56,710 nucleotides of DNA, taken from the NCBI GenBank assembly GCA_964409165.1, contig CAYPCH010000006.1, positions 1-56,710 of the forward strand. The letters run 5' to 3'. Source of the stretch: CAYPCH01 sp964409165. GTDB taxonomy: Bacteria > Bacillota > Clostridia > Acetivibrionales > Acetivibrionaceae. Every line of letters starts with the position of its first letter. The stretch's first letter is position 1. The position numbers were made by a program, and so were the translations under genes. This document shows, one piece after another, positions 1 through 8,808 of the stretch. Below the pieces are notes generated by a model. It was not told the origin of the DNA, ran no database searches, and saw nothing but the letters and a program-made list of their open reading frames with translations.

Positions 1-12
1 AAAGTTGAGTTA
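1..12. repeat. Right tip of a family A foldback repeat
   Basis: The first bases read AAAGTTGAGTTA, matching the outer right terminus of the ~137-bp foldback element seen complete at 22154-22290. The rest of this copy lies outside the window, so the call rests on about a dozen bases. Confidence 0.45.
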
Positions 13-55
13 TAAATCATAAATTCTTTAATGAATAATAAAAGGGGGTTGTACT

Positions 56-1624
56 ATGGAAGAACTGAATGGTGTAAATAATGCAAAAACCAATGATATT
101 GGTGAGGTTCCGATAAACCGAAAAGACATATTTATACTTGTAGCTTCTTTAATTTTAGGACTGGTGTTTAACATTCTATTCTATAAAAAAACATTTGGTT
201 TGTCTTATCCGGTTTTTGTGCTCATGTTTTACGGTGTTTTTATATGGACGCTAAAGGACAGGATCAGGCTGAAATCTGGTTTCGGATGGTTATTGGGTAT
301 TGCTGTTCTTATGCTGTCTTTTACCTATGTTGTTTTTTCAAACCCCATATTTTTGGCACTCAATTTTCTTGCAGTTCCCATTCTTATTGTGAGCCACACA
401 ATACTTATTACCGGAAGGAATAAATTTGCATGGTATTCTATAAGATTTATTTATGATATCTTCTACGGTTTTATTATAAGATGCCTTTCATTTGCACTAA
501 AGCCTTTTGAAATAGTTGCGAGGCTGATACAAAAAAGAACCAGCCCGGGCAAGTATGCTGTAATAAGCAAGGTTTTTATCGGACTTTTAATATCTCTTCC
601 CCTTGCTTTGACAATAATATCCCTTCTTTCGTCGGCTGATGATGTATTTAAAAACTGGGTTGAAATGATACCTAACTTTTTAACAAATATGAATATAGGT
701 GATTTGATTTTGCAGTTATTTATATTGTTATTTATAGCACCCATCATATTCAGCTACTTATGGAGCCTGGTATACGACAAAGGAGCAGATTTTAACAGTA
801 TAAATGATGATTCCGGTCTTATAAAAAAGGTGTTTGATCCCGTGATAATTATAACTGTTTTAGTTATGCTGAATGTTATTTATGTATTTTTTACGTATAT
901 TCAGTTTGCTTATCTTTTTGGTAGTGTAAGTTCTATACTTCCGGCTGATGTGACTTATTCGGAATATGCACGCAGGGGATTTTTTGAGTTAATACTTGTT
1001 ACACTGATAAACCTGAGCATTGTTGTAGGAGGGATAAACCTGACAAGAAGAGGGGGGAAAGCGGCAAACGGAGCTTTTAAAGCATTAAACCTGCTTGTTA
1101 TAGCTTGTACGATGGTTATGCTTTTCTCTGCACATTTCAGGATGGCACTTTATGAGACTGCATACGGATACACTTACCTTAGGGTATTAACCCATGCGTT
1201 TATGGCTTTTATATTTTTGCTGCTGATTGCCACGACAGTAAAGATTTTTAAGGATTCGGCATCACTGCTGAAATCATATATAATAATAGCTGTGTTGGCC
1301 TATGTAATGGTAAATTATATAAATATAGACGTAATAATTGCACAAAACAACATTAAGAGGGAAAAAATAGATGCGGACTATCTTACCAGCCTTTCATATG
1401 ATGCAGTACCGCACATGGTTGAACTGCTGGACAATAATGATGAGGATACCGCACAAAGGATTGAGAATCATCTCTATAATATTAAAGAGGAACTTAAATA
1501 TAAAAACGACTGGCAATCCTTCAACATATCAAAAAATATAGCAAAGGCTGTACTTTCTAAGTATGAGCTTGAATATAAGGCTGTTAAAACCTATGACAAC
1601 TATAGAAGTACAAGGGATAATTGA
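56..1624 (+). CDS. DUF4173-family polytopic membrane protein
   Basis: A 522-residue integral membrane protein with about a dozen hydrophobic segments. The 'LLSSADDVFKN' stretch near residue 190 and the overall layout resemble the DUF4153/DUF4173 family, whose biochemical role is unknown. The C-terminal ~100 residues are hydrophilic and charged. The start is an ATG preceded by AGGGGG eight to nine bases upstream. The stop lies 16 bases before the GTG start of the exosortase K gene, so the two are probably co-transcribed with the MSEP-CTERM gene. Membership in an exosortase locus suggests a role in the membrane handling of that substrate, but this is inference from position only. Confidence 0.75.
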   Translation: MEELNGVNNAKTNDIGEVPINRKDIFILVASLILGLVFNILFYKKTFGLSYPVFVLMFYGVFIWTLKDRIRLKSGFGWLLGIAVLMLSFTYVVFSNPIFLALNFLAVPILIVSHTILITGRNKFAWYSIRFIYDIFYGFIIRCLSFALKPFEIVARLIQKRTSPGKYAVISKVFIGLLISLPLALTIISLLSSADDVFKNWVEMIPNFLTNMNIGDLILQLFILLFIAPIIFSYLWSLVYDKGADFNSINDDSGLIKKVFDPVIIITVLVMLNVIYVFFTYIQFAYLFGSVSSILPADVTYSEYARRGFFELILVTLINLSIVVGGINLTRRGGKAANGAFKALNLLVIACTMVMLFSAHFRMALYETAYGYTYLRVLTHAFMAFIFLLLIATTVKIFKDSASLLKSYIIIAVLAYVMVNYINIDVIIAQNNIKREKIDADYLTSLSYDAVPHMVELLDNNDEDTAQRIENHLYNIKEELKYKNDWQSFNISKNIAKAVLSKYELEYKAVKTYDNYRSTRDN

Positions 1625-1640
1625 TTGGGGGCAGATACAA

Positions 1641-2216
1641 GTGAAATATGTTGTTAACTGGCTTACAGCTACAAAAATGAAGTTTTCTACGTTTGATACC
1701 CTGTTTTATGGGATTAGCCTATCCCTTACTTTTGCTTTGAAATTGTTTTACAGCACATGTGAAACGCAACAGCTTCTATTTATACTCTCACCTGTAACAT
1801 GGCTCGTTGAACTTTTCACCGGCAGGGACTTTTCCTATCGAAGCGGCTTGGGGTACTTAAACATTGACAACGCAATTGTAATAGGAAAAGGCTGTGCAGG
1901 TATGAACTATCTTATAATTGTTTTGTGCATGCTTTCCTTTACTGTTATTAAAGCTTACAGCGGAATAAAAAATAAAGCAGCGGCATTTATAATACTGTCA
2001 GTAGCCTCATATTTGTTAACCATATTTGTTAATGCTTTCAGGATAATAAGCTCTATGTTGGTTTTAGACCTGAAAATTTTTGATAATCTCATTAGCAGGG
2101 ATATTCTTCACAAATCCGTGGGGATATTTTCTTACTTTTTCTTTCTGCTTGTGATTTACTCTGTTACTTTAAAAATTATAGGAAAGGCAAGTGTTGAAAA
2201 TGCAAAAACTTCTTAA
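1641..2216 (+). CDS. xrtK: Exosortase K (XrtK)
   Basis: A 191-residue multi-spanning protein with the exosortase/archaeosortase catalytic triad: Cys85 in 'GCAGMN', Arg134 in 'NAFRI' and His157 in 'LHKSVG', each at the end of a membrane helix. Exosortases are cysteine transpeptidase-like membrane enzymes that process a short C-terminal tripartite signal on exported proteins. Type K is the small class paired with one dedicated MSEP-CTERM target, which is exactly the next gene. I place the start at GTG 1641, with GGGGG at 1627-1631. A longer frame open from 1563 would overlap the upstream gene and has no ribosome site. It overlaps the downstream gene by about 20 bases, so translation is probably coupled. 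Confidence 0.85.
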   Translation: MKYVVNWLTATKMKFSTFDTLFYGISLSLTFALKLFYSTCETQQLLFILSPVTWLVELFTGRDFSYRSGLGYLNIDNAIVIGKGCAGMNYLIIVLCMLSFTVIKAYSGIKNKAAAFIILSVASYLLTIFVNAFRIISSMLVLDLKIFDNLISRDILHKSVGIFSYFFFLLVIYSVTLKIIGKASVENAKTS

Positions 2217-5013
2217 GCCTTATTGGTTTTTAATTTCTGTAACATTGCCTCAGAGCATTATGATTATGATTTATTATAAGATATATAATATAGTAAGTTC
2301 TGAGATACAAGGAAAAGGCTTGAATACATGGTTTATATGCGGTGTTCTACTTGGGATTCTGCTACTTGGTTTTACTATATATAGTGTTGTCAGGCGGGTC
2401 AAGTCTGAAACGGTACATCCAATTTCAGGTTTGTTGATTTTTTTGACATATGTTCCTTTGCTGTATTTTTATTTATCAAATTTAAATACAATAATACCAT
2501 CATCAATTCAAAGATGGATGATATATGATATTGATCCGGCTATGCTGGCAATGACGCTTATAATGCCTGCTTTTATTCATGGCATGCTTCTTATGGTGGT
2601 ATGGTTGACTCCTGACCCCGAGAAGTATAAATTTAACAAAGATATTATTATTTTGGTTTCAGTACCTGGGTTCTGGTATTTATTTGCCAATATTGTGATG
2701 CCTGTTATGATGCGACACGTGAGCGTATCTACTATCACTTCACATATTTTGCTTATACTCATTATTGTTTGTATGGTTTGTTTTTTGTTTGCACTTACAA
2801 GGACAGTGTTTATGCTATTACAAAAGAAAGCGGGTATCTGGAAAAAAATCATGATACCTGTTGTTATGGTTTTTCCTTCTATAGGTCTTGCTTTAAACAG
2901 CCCATTTGGCACTTTAGGGGATTTTTCACATTGGGGATTTTATGCTGGTGCGTTAATTACAGGGTTTTTGTTTATTGTTCCGGAGCCTCGCGAGAAGAGA
3001 CTCAGAATACTTTTGTTTTTGGGAAGATGCATTACATTGCCATATACGGTGTACTTTTTTATTGTATTCCTGCCATTTCTCCCATTGTCGTTTGCAGGAA
3101 TAATGGTTTTTGGATTGGGAATGCTGATGCTTACACCTATGGTGTTTATGTTTATCCATACAAAGGTGCTGTGGAGTGATTATACATATCTTAAAACATG
3201 GATGGGCACGAAGGCCTTAGCAGGCATTTTTACAGCAGCTGTACTTCTTTTGCCCTTATTGATAATTTTTTCTTGCATAAATGATAGAACTGCAATTGAT
3301 AATGCTTTAAACTATGTTTACAGAAATGATATAGGAAGCAGTACAAAGGTTAATGTTGATCCTTCAGCTCTCAAACGCGTACTTACGAATGTCAGGAATA
3401 ATAAGCAGACAAGAGATGGGTTTTTAATTTTTAGTCCGAATAGAACACCGTATTTGTCTTCATTATATAATTGGATAGTTCTTGACAATCTGACACTTGG
3501 GGATGAGAAAATTGAAAAGCTTGAAAGAATTTTTACAGGAGAGTCGGATATCAAGCCCGCAAATGACACAATCAGGATGGAAGATGGCAATAACTTTGTC
3601 AAGGTAAGTGCTTATGAGGTTGAAACACAATATGAACCTGAAAATAATGCTTATAGAAGCTGGATACATTTTGAACTGACAAATGAATTATTATCCCAGG
3701 CAGAATTTGTTACGGAATTTGACATGCCTGAAGACTGCTATATAAGCAATTATTATCTTTATGTAAATGAGATCAAAAAGTTTGGTCTTGTTTCTGATAA
3801 AAGGGCGGCTAACTGGATATACAGGCAGATTGTAAATGTAAGGAGAGATCCTGGGATTCTATACTATCTATCGGGAGATAAAGTTGTTTTCAAAGTGTTT
3901 CCTTTCTGGTCTGGAGAGACTCGGAAGACAGGTATAGAATTCATACACAGATATCCTGTAAGTATAAATATTGAATCAAACAGTATTGTTCTTGGAGATG
4001 GATACCAAAACAGGCAGGGAGAAGCTGTTGAAAATGAAATAAATATTAATGAAGAGGTTGTGCTTGTATCGACAAAAGCTAAGGAAGCATTACCAGAGGT
4101 GCCAAGAGAACCCGTATACTATTTTCTTGTGGATTATTCATCCGCCAGCAAAGGGAAAACTTTCGAGTATTTGAATCGAGTAAAAGAATACATAGAGAAA
4201 AACAGTGTTTCTAATGCTGAAGTTATTGCCGTAAATTACGAAGAAAAACGTTCTTCGCTAGACGGCAACTGGAAGAAAGACTTTGAGTATTTTAGGCTGA
4301 AAGGTGGTTTTTTCCCAGAGTTGGCAATGAAACGCATACTGTTTCAAAACTTCAGGCAAAAAGAGCTAACATTCCCGTTGTTTATTTTGGTAACGGATGA
4401 TATTAACAATACAATACTCGTAAGTGATTTTTCCGGTTTAAGCTTTGTTTGCCCTGAAACCAAGTATTTTTATCATCTTGATAAAAATATAAACCTCTAT
4501 GGGTATTCCATGTTGGAAAATAGAATAAATGGTAGCGGATTATATACAGAAAAGATACAGCCCAAAAGCGTTCTTGCATGGCCGGACAAAGATAATCCGC
4601 TCGCATTTTTGCGTGATGACGGAAGTGACTCTGTTGTGATTAAAAAAGACAATCTGAATATTGATGTAGATATGTCGATTGGTTCTGATTATAATAGCGC
4701 GGTTTTACTTGAAGCAATGAATATGAGCCTTGCGCTCCATCCGGAAAAGTATAACGCCAAAGTTTTTGATATAGTAAAAGGTAGTATAAAAAGTAGGATT
4801 ATGACACCTTTTACATCCTTTATAGTACTTGAAACACAAGCTCAGGAAAAAGTACTGATGGAAAAGCAGAAGGAGATTCTTTCAAGCGGAGGTGCTTTTG
4901 ACGCAGGGGAGAATGAACAGGTTGAAATGTCTGAGCCGTCAATACTGATTATTGCTGTGTTATTTGTTTTACTGATAGTAGTTAAACGAAGCAGAAGGAG
5001 AGTATTATCCTGA
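2191..5013 (+). CDS. MSEP-CTERM sorting-domain membrane protein (XrtK substrate)
   Basis: About 940 residues. The N-terminal ~375 residues hold roughly ten membrane helices. Residues ~470-610 resemble a vault/inter-alpha-trypsin (VIT) domain. Residues ~645-800 look like a von Willebrand A fold with a degenerate metal site ('VDYSSA') and 'FILVTDD'. The C-terminus is the diagnostic sorting signal: Met913-Ser-Glu-Pro, a hydrophobic helix, then the basic tail 'KRSRRR'. Exosortase K is expected to recognise this signal. Possible starts are GTG 2191, TTG 2194 or ATG 2200 behind GGAAAGG at 2181-2187, and I cannot decide between them. A strong hairpin follows the stop. The function of the ectodomain is unknown; VIT plus vWA in other bacterial proteins suggests protein-protein contacts at the surface. 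Confidence 0.85.
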   Translation: MLKMQKLLKPYWFLISVTLPQSIMIMIYYKIYNIVSSEIQGKGLNTWFICGVLLGILLLGFTIYSVVRRVKSETVHPISGLLIFLTYVPLLYFYLSNLNTIIPSSIQRWMIYDIDPAMLAMTLIMPAFIHGMLLMVVWLTPDPEKYKFNKDIIILVSVPGFWYLFANIVMPVMMRHVSVSTITSHILLILIIVCMVCFLFALTRTVFMLLQKKAGIWKKIMIPVVMVFPSIGLALNSPFGTLGDFSHWGFYAGALITGFLFIVPEPREKRLRILLFLGRCITLPYTVYFFIVFLPFLPLSFAGIMVFGLGMLMLTPMVFMFIHTKVLWSDYTYLKTWMGTKALAGIFTAAVLLLPLLIIFSCINDRTAIDNALNYVYRNDIGSSTKVNVDPSALKRVLTNVRNNKQTRDGFLIFSPNRTPYLSSLYNWIVLDNLTLGDEKIEKLERIFTGESDIKPANDTIRMEDGNNFVKVSAYEVETQYEPENNAYRSWIHFELTNELLSQAEFVTEFDMPEDCYISNYYLYVNEIKKFGLVSDKRAANWIYRQIVNVRRDPGILYYLSGDKVVFKVFPFWSGETRKTGIEFIHRYPVSINIESNSIVLGDGYQNRQGEAVENEININEEVVLVSTKAKEALPEVPREPVYYFLVDYSSASKGKTFEYLNRVKEYIEKNSVSNAEVIAVNYEEKRSSLDGNWKKDFEYFRLKGGFFPELAMKRILFQNFRQKELTFPLFILVTDDINNTILVSDFSGLSFVCPETKYFYHLDKNINLYGYSMLENRINGSGLYTEKIQPKSVLAWPDKDNPLAFLRDDGSDSVVIKKDNLNIDVDMSIGSDYNSAVLLEAMNMSLALHPEKYNAKVFDIVKGSIKSRIMTPFTSFIVLETQAQEKVLMEKQKEILSSGGAFDAGENEQVEMSEPSILIIAVLFVLLIVVKRSRRRVLS

Positions 5014-5020
5014 TTCAAAA

Positions 5021-5044
5021 CCCGGGGGATATAATACCCCCGGG
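5021..5044 (+). terminator. GC-rich hairpin after the exosortase locus
   Basis: CCCGGGGG and CCCCCGGG form a perfect 8-bp stem around an 8-base loop, starting eight bases after the MSEP-CTERM stop. There is no T-run, so it may act as an mRNA 3' end stabiliser or partial terminator. Confidence 0.55.
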
Positions 5045-5122
5045 CATTAAACTGTATTCAAACTCTAAGGCATCGGTCTTGTGCTTTAGTAACCGGATTA
5101 TGCCTTTTAAAAGGGTGCAAAA

Positions 5123-5152
5123 AAAAACATCTATATAGATGTTTTTAATAAA
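5123..5152 (+). terminator. Rho-independent terminator
   Basis: AAAAACATCTA pairs with TAGATGTTTTT, followed by TAATAAAAAATTTTT. It is likely to end transcription from the exosortase operon. Confidence 0.6.
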
Positions 5153-5600
5153 AAATTTTTATCTAATACATTTTGATATACACTGAGGATGTTTGGTGAT
5201 AGCTGCAGCACCCACCATAAAATGAAACCAATAACAAATCTTTAAAAATTTACACTTTTTCCCCTGATAACCTTTTTCTCTTTTCTAAATTTCTCTAATT
5301 TTTGTCGACCGCTATCTTTATACTCTCCCTTAAATGATTTAAAGTCCGTTTATACTCCCCATAGAAAAAAATATAATATAAAAGTAAGCTTACTTATAAA
5401 ACAATATATAATTACTACAAACCAACGATGTTGCTATTTAAAAGTATGTTTTATTTCTAATACAATTATACTACATTATGCATGTAAAAATGAATATAAT
5501 AAAGTTATTATTTTTGATTAAAATATTAATATTTTACAATTTAAGATAGGTTTGGGGTAGTTGAAAAGGTTATTTGTTCTTAAAATCCGGTTTTTTAAAA

Positions 5601-5654
5601 CTTAATCTGTGAGCAACCAGATCCTCAAAATACTATAAGTGGGAAAGTTGAGTT
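5601..5654 (-). repeat. Half copy of family A foldback repeat
   Basis: Read on the minus strand, it begins with the terminal AACTCAACTTTCCC and continues with the 'GCATTTTGAGG-CTGGTTGCTCAC' pattern of the copy at 22154. Only one arm is present. The rest of 5153-5778 holds AT-rich non-coding sequence in which I see no gene. Confidence 0.75.
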
Positions 5655-5778
5655 AATAAGTATGGGTCAATTAGTTAATAATAAATACAGGTAATGAATT
5701 ATATCAATCAAAAATAGGCAATACAAGGATCATAAACAAGAATAGGTGCTGATTCTATTATAGGGAGAGGGTTTTTAA

Positions 5779-5967
5779 GTGGATAACATAAGAGCAAAAC
5801 AAATTATGGATTCTGATGGAGTTATCGAAGTTTTGTATCAAGGTTCACCTGTATGGATAGAAAATATTTTAGATAACAATACTGCACAAATATCCGATAT
5901 GCAGTCAAATCAAAAAAAGGAAGTTCCTGTTTATACGCTAGTTGAAAAGAATCATAATAGCAACTGA
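5779..5967 (+). CDS. sspH: H-type small acid-soluble spore protein
   Basis: A 62-residue protein resembling SspH: an N-terminal 'RAKQIMDSDG', then a central 'GSPVWIENI' matching the family's 'GMPVMIQHV', and 'VPVYTLVE' near the C-terminus matching 'VPVNSLEE'. These minor proteins are made in the forespore and are found in dormant spores. The start is GTG 5779, preceded by AGGGAGAGG nine bases upstream; GTG is the only start that fits both the ribosome site and the family N-terminus. I could not pick a convincing sigma-G promoter. The gene stands alone, bracketed by two copies of foldback repeat A. Confidence 0.85.
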   Translation: MDNIRAKQIMDSDGVIEVLYQGSPVWIENILDNNTAQISDMQSNQKKEVPVYTLVEKNHNSN

Positions 5968-6019
5968 TTGTATCTTATTTAAAGCGAATGGAAAAATAAA
6001 ACCATTCGCTTTAATCAGT

Positions 6020-6153
6020 AACTCAACTTTCCCACTTATAGCATTTTGAGGCTCTGGTTTCTTACAAGTTAAGGTCAAAAAGTTTCGGGGCCTGATGTCC
6101 CGAAACTTTTTATTAGTAGCAAAGAGCCCATAAATACTGTAGGAAAGTTGAGT
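6020..6153 (+). repeat. Family A foldback repeat, full length, with B-type core
   Basis: A 134-bp imperfect inverted repeat starting AACTCAACTTTCCC and ending AGGAAAGTTGAGT. The inner hairpin (AAAAAGTTTCGGG ... CCCGAAACTTTTT) resembles the family B core at 8541, 38871 and 53671 rather than the core of the family A copy at 22154, so the element looks modular. Confidence 0.8.
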
Positions 6154-6282
6154 CAGTAAACTATTAAGAATGTTGAAAATATAACTTAGGCTATAATTTC
6201 ACTTTTCGACTTATTTGACCCAAATAGAGCCCGTGAAAAATCCGGAGTAATATTTCAGCTATTCCTTAGAAAATTCAGAGTA

Positions 6283-7146
6283 CTAATTTAATAAATCTAT
6301 TAATAAGTTCATGTAATGGGAATTATCAAGCAGAAAGTTTATAAGATGAAATACGGGAAATAGTAAAAGTAAGAATATTTCAAATAGTAAAAGGTTGTTT
6401 TCCATTTGTTTATGGCTTAAGTTGTTATATCGCTTTACAATTTCCCTCAATTCATCCATTTTTCCGTCAAGTATTTTAAATCGGTCGTCAAGCTCATAAT
6501 ACTCTGCGATAGTGTCATACAGCTCGCGTATTTCCAAACTTTTTTCAACAAATACCGGCCTATCAAAAATTCTTATGTTATGTATACTTTGGTATTCAAA
6601 TCTTAGTATTTTCGCAATAGTAGCCAAGGGCTTTTTCACAAAGAATCTTAAACGACCTTTTTGAAGAAGTATAATAAACTTTTCCGATTCATCAATAAGT
6701 GATTCGAGATTTGTTTGAAATTTGAAAAGTTCTATAGATTTTGCCAGAACAATAGCTATTATGTGGATAATGCCCTCGTGAAATCCATAATTTGACTCAT
6801 TGTGTAGCCAAAGCTTGCAGTTACCGTCATCATCTACTTTAATGGTGTGAGTCTCCGAAAACTTGTAAATAAGCTCATGCTTTATTTTATCCGTAATGGT
6901 TTCGATATAGCTTATAAAAGTATAAATTTCTGAGTCTTTGAAATTGACAAAAGAGATACAGCCGAAGTTGAATAAGTATACATGTTTTCCTTCGGTATCA
7001 TACTTTAATATTGTATTAAGCTGGCTACCACTGAGAATAATGTATTCCTTCCAACTAAACTCCATCTGTGTCTGAAGAAAAGAAGCTATTCTGTCTAATG
7101 GCAATGAAGGCGCTACTTTGCAACTTTTAAAATGGATAACTCTCAT
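6283..7146 (-). CDS. RMD1/YagE-family DUF155 membrane-anchored protein (copy 2)
   Basis: 287 residues of the DUF155 (RMD1/YagE) family. There is an alpha/beta N-terminal region to ~residue 120, a helical segment ('LRFEYQSIHNIRI') around 185-195, a long amphipathic helix, and one C-terminal hydrophobic helix ('FEIFLLLLFPVFHLINFLL') as tail anchor. The eukaryotic homologue RMD1 is linked to meiotic division, and the bacterial role is unknown. I choose ATG at 7144-7146 because AAGGA ends about ten bases before it; an in-frame TTG at 7155 is too close to that site. The gene starts 15 bases after the stop of its paralogue upstream, so the two form an operon. Confidence 0.75.
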   Translation of the reverse strand: MRVIHFKSCKVAPSLPLDRIASFLQTQMEFSWKEYIILSGSQLNTILKYDTEGKHVYLFNFGCISFVNFKDSEIYTFISYIETITDKIKHELIYKFSETHTIKVDDDGNCKLWLHNESNYGFHEGIIHIIAIVLAKSIELFKFQTNLESLIDESEKFIILLQKGRLRFFVKKPLATIAKILRFEYQSIHNIRIFDRPVFVEKSLEIRELYDTIAEYYELDDRFKILDGKMDELREIVKRYNNLSHKQMENNLLLFEIFLLLLFPVFHLINFLLDNSHYMNLLIDLLN

Positions 7147-7161
7147 AATGGACAATTCCTT

Positions 7162-7986
7162 TTATTTTAATAAATCTGCAATCATTAAGAATACTTCCAC
7201 TAAAATCAGTATTACAATAACCCATTCTACAAAAAGCCCTCTTATGGAGTGGCTGATTGATGAAAAGCCATCTATAATGCTGTTTAGAATATTGGTTTTT
7301 TCCTTAAGTATAATGTATCTGTCATTAAGTTCAAAGAATTCGGACATGCTATTGTATAGTTTTTTAGCCTCACTGTTGGTCCAGGTTATATCAGGTTTAT
7401 CAAGAATCATTATGTAAGCTATGGTATTATACTCGTGGCGGACTATTCTTGAAGCGGTTTTGGCAATTTGTTTATTGCTGATATTTAGTTTGCCCTTTTC
7501 CAGTCTTTCCACCATTGTCTCCAGATTACCTAAAATTTTCCCAAGCTGTGATTCGGTTTTTTCTAAGGCTACAGACTTGGCAATAACAGTAGAAATCAGC
7601 TCGGGATAAAAGATTTCAAATTGAGGGACTGTTACGTATTTGTCGGTAAGTTCCATTTCAGAATTTTTCTGAACATGCAACTCATAGTCATCGCTAAATT
7701 TTTTATAGTTTTTAATTTCCAAATCTGTTTCTATCCTTTTCAGGTATCCTAAAAAGTTGTTTTCATCATCAGTTGTTAAGTTTATAAATACGATGCTGCC
7801 AAAGGAGAAGACCATTATTCTCTGATTATCATCAATGTTTTTGCCAAGGATTGAAGACAGAATACTTCCTTGGAGGATAAGAGGTTCTTCCCATGTGTAT
7901 TTTTTCGGTATGTTGCATTCGAGGGCAATTTTATTCAGGTCAATTTCTTTGGTTATTGCATAAGCTTTGAAAACCATTTTGTTCAA
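7162..7986 (-). CDS. RMD1/YagE-family DUF155 membrane-anchored protein (copy 1)
   Basis: 274 residues, the same architecture as the neighbouring copy: 'VFSFGSIVFINL' (residues ~62-75) matches 'LFNFGCISFVNF' there, 'IVRHEYNTIAYIMILDKP' matches 'ILRFEYQSIHNIRIFDRP', and 'LYNSMSEFFELNDRYIIL' matches 'LYDTIAEYYELDDRFKIL'. It ends with a C-terminal membrane helix ('WVIVILILVEVFLMI'). The pair looks like an old tandem duplication, well diverged in sequence. DUF155 proteins have no established enzymatic activity. It is the first gene of the two-gene minus-strand unit. Confidence 0.75.
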   Translation of the reverse strand: MNKMVFKAYAITKEIDLNKIALECNIPKKYTWEEPLILQGSILSSILGKNIDDNQRIMVFSFGSIVFINLTTDDENNFLGYLKRIETDLEIKNYKKFSDDYELHVQKNSEMELTDKYVTVPQFEIFYPELISTVIAKSVALEKTESQLGKILGNLETMVERLEKGKLNISNKQIAKTASRIVRHEYNTIAYIMILDKPDITWTNSEAKKLYNSMSEFFELNDRYIILKEKTNILNSIIDGFSSISHSIRGLFVEWVIVILILVEVFLMIADLLK

Positions 7987-8085
7987 CTAATACCGCCTGC
8001 CTTCCTTAGAGATTTGTATGATATTCCCGAACATGGGAGAATAACGAAATTCTTATACAAAGTGCATATTAGCAATACATAAACC

Positions 8086-8125
8086 ATGAATTGCATAAGT
8101 GCTCCAGAACACTTATGCAATTCAT
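8086..8125. terminator. Strong bidirectional hairpin
   Basis: ATGAATTGCATAAGTG and CACTTATGCAATTCAT form a perfect 16-bp stem with an 8-base loop between the two minus-strand units. It lies downstream of the small spore-type gene at 8163-8324 and probably ends that transcript, although there is no T-run. Confidence 0.55.
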
Positions 8126-8162
8126 TTCAAATACTAACACAGATTAATTCAATTTTGAATAG

Positions 8163-8324
8163 CTATTTACCTCTTTTTTTATTGTTTTTTTCAACAGAAT
8201 TCAGTTTTTTATATTGGTTTTCGCTGTTTTCACCTAACTGATCGTTAGCAAACTCGTATTTTCCTGAAGAACTAATGTTGGACTGCTTGTTGTCTTTATT
8301 CTTTTTTTGGTTTTTATTACTCAT
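8163..8324 (-). CDS. Small hydrophilic basic protein, probable spore protein
   Basis: A 53-residue frame with an excellent ribosome site (AGGAGGTGAG) before its ATG. The product starts 'MSNKNQKKNKDNKQSN', contains 'GKYEFANDQLGEN' and ends 'KNNKKRGK'. It is very rich in Lys and Asn, with no hydrophobic stretch. The composition and the 'EFAN' motif recall minor small acid-soluble spore proteins (gamma/SspO-like), but similarity is too weak to name it. The hairpin at 8086-8125 lies just downstream. The strong ribosome site and clean start and stop make it a real gene in my view. Confidence 0.6.
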   Translation of the reverse strand: MSNKNQKKNKDNKQSNISSSGKYEFANDQLGENSENQYKKLNSVEKNNKKRGK

Positions 8325-8351
8325 ATTCTCACCTCCTGTAAATGTGTTGTT

Positions 8352-8409
8352 AATATAAAATCACGAAATTCAAATTTTTCATGGTATAATTATTTTCGTG
8401 ATTTATATA
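8352..8409 (+). repeat. Family C repeat, second hairpin only
   Basis: AATCACGAAA...TTTTCGTGATT foldback, matching the second hairpin of the full C copies at 50426 and 51984. It lies just upstream of the small minus-strand gene. Confidence 0.65.
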
Positions 8410-8540
8410 GTTTTCCAGAATATAAAAAAGAAATACAGAAGATTTTAAATGTATATAAAAATCTATTGTTTTAGACTTATAACAAGTTGTAATAATAGAG
8501 TATAAGTACTATAATAATGCATAAAGAATTATTTGTTTAT

Positions 8541-8610
8541 TAGAGCCATTTCCTGAAAGGAAATCCGGCAAAAAGGTAAGGGACTCGATGTCCCGAGGCT
8601 TTTTATTAGG
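8541..8610 (+). repeat. Family B palindromic repeat
   Basis: CCATTTCCTGAAAGGAAATCCGGCAAAAAGG followed by GGGACTCGATGTCCC and GGCTTTTTATTAGG (shown here in pieces). It is the same element as at 15431, 38871 and, inside carB, 53671. A second hairpin around GTACCCTTGATGGGT follows at about 8645, as it also does beside the 38871 copy. Apart from these repeats, 8325-8796 shows no gene. Confidence 0.8.
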
Positions 8611-8808
8611 TCTCCTGGAGTGAAATGAAAGAGGCAAAATTTAGTACCCTTGATGGGTGCGAAATTTTATTCAGCTATATTGACATGATTCTATGGTATA
8701 TTGCAGTTTTAAACCATAAACGTTGTCCAAGGTGATAAATCTATTTGTTTTGTTGATGCAATTTATTATTAAGGTTCTGGTTATTAAAAAGCTCGGATGG
8801 GGTATGTT

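Noticed and set aside
2577..3179. Frames of 70-136 residues inside the MSEP-CTERM gene on both strands
   Set aside because: They lie wholly within a well-supported coding region and have no ribosome sites or family features.
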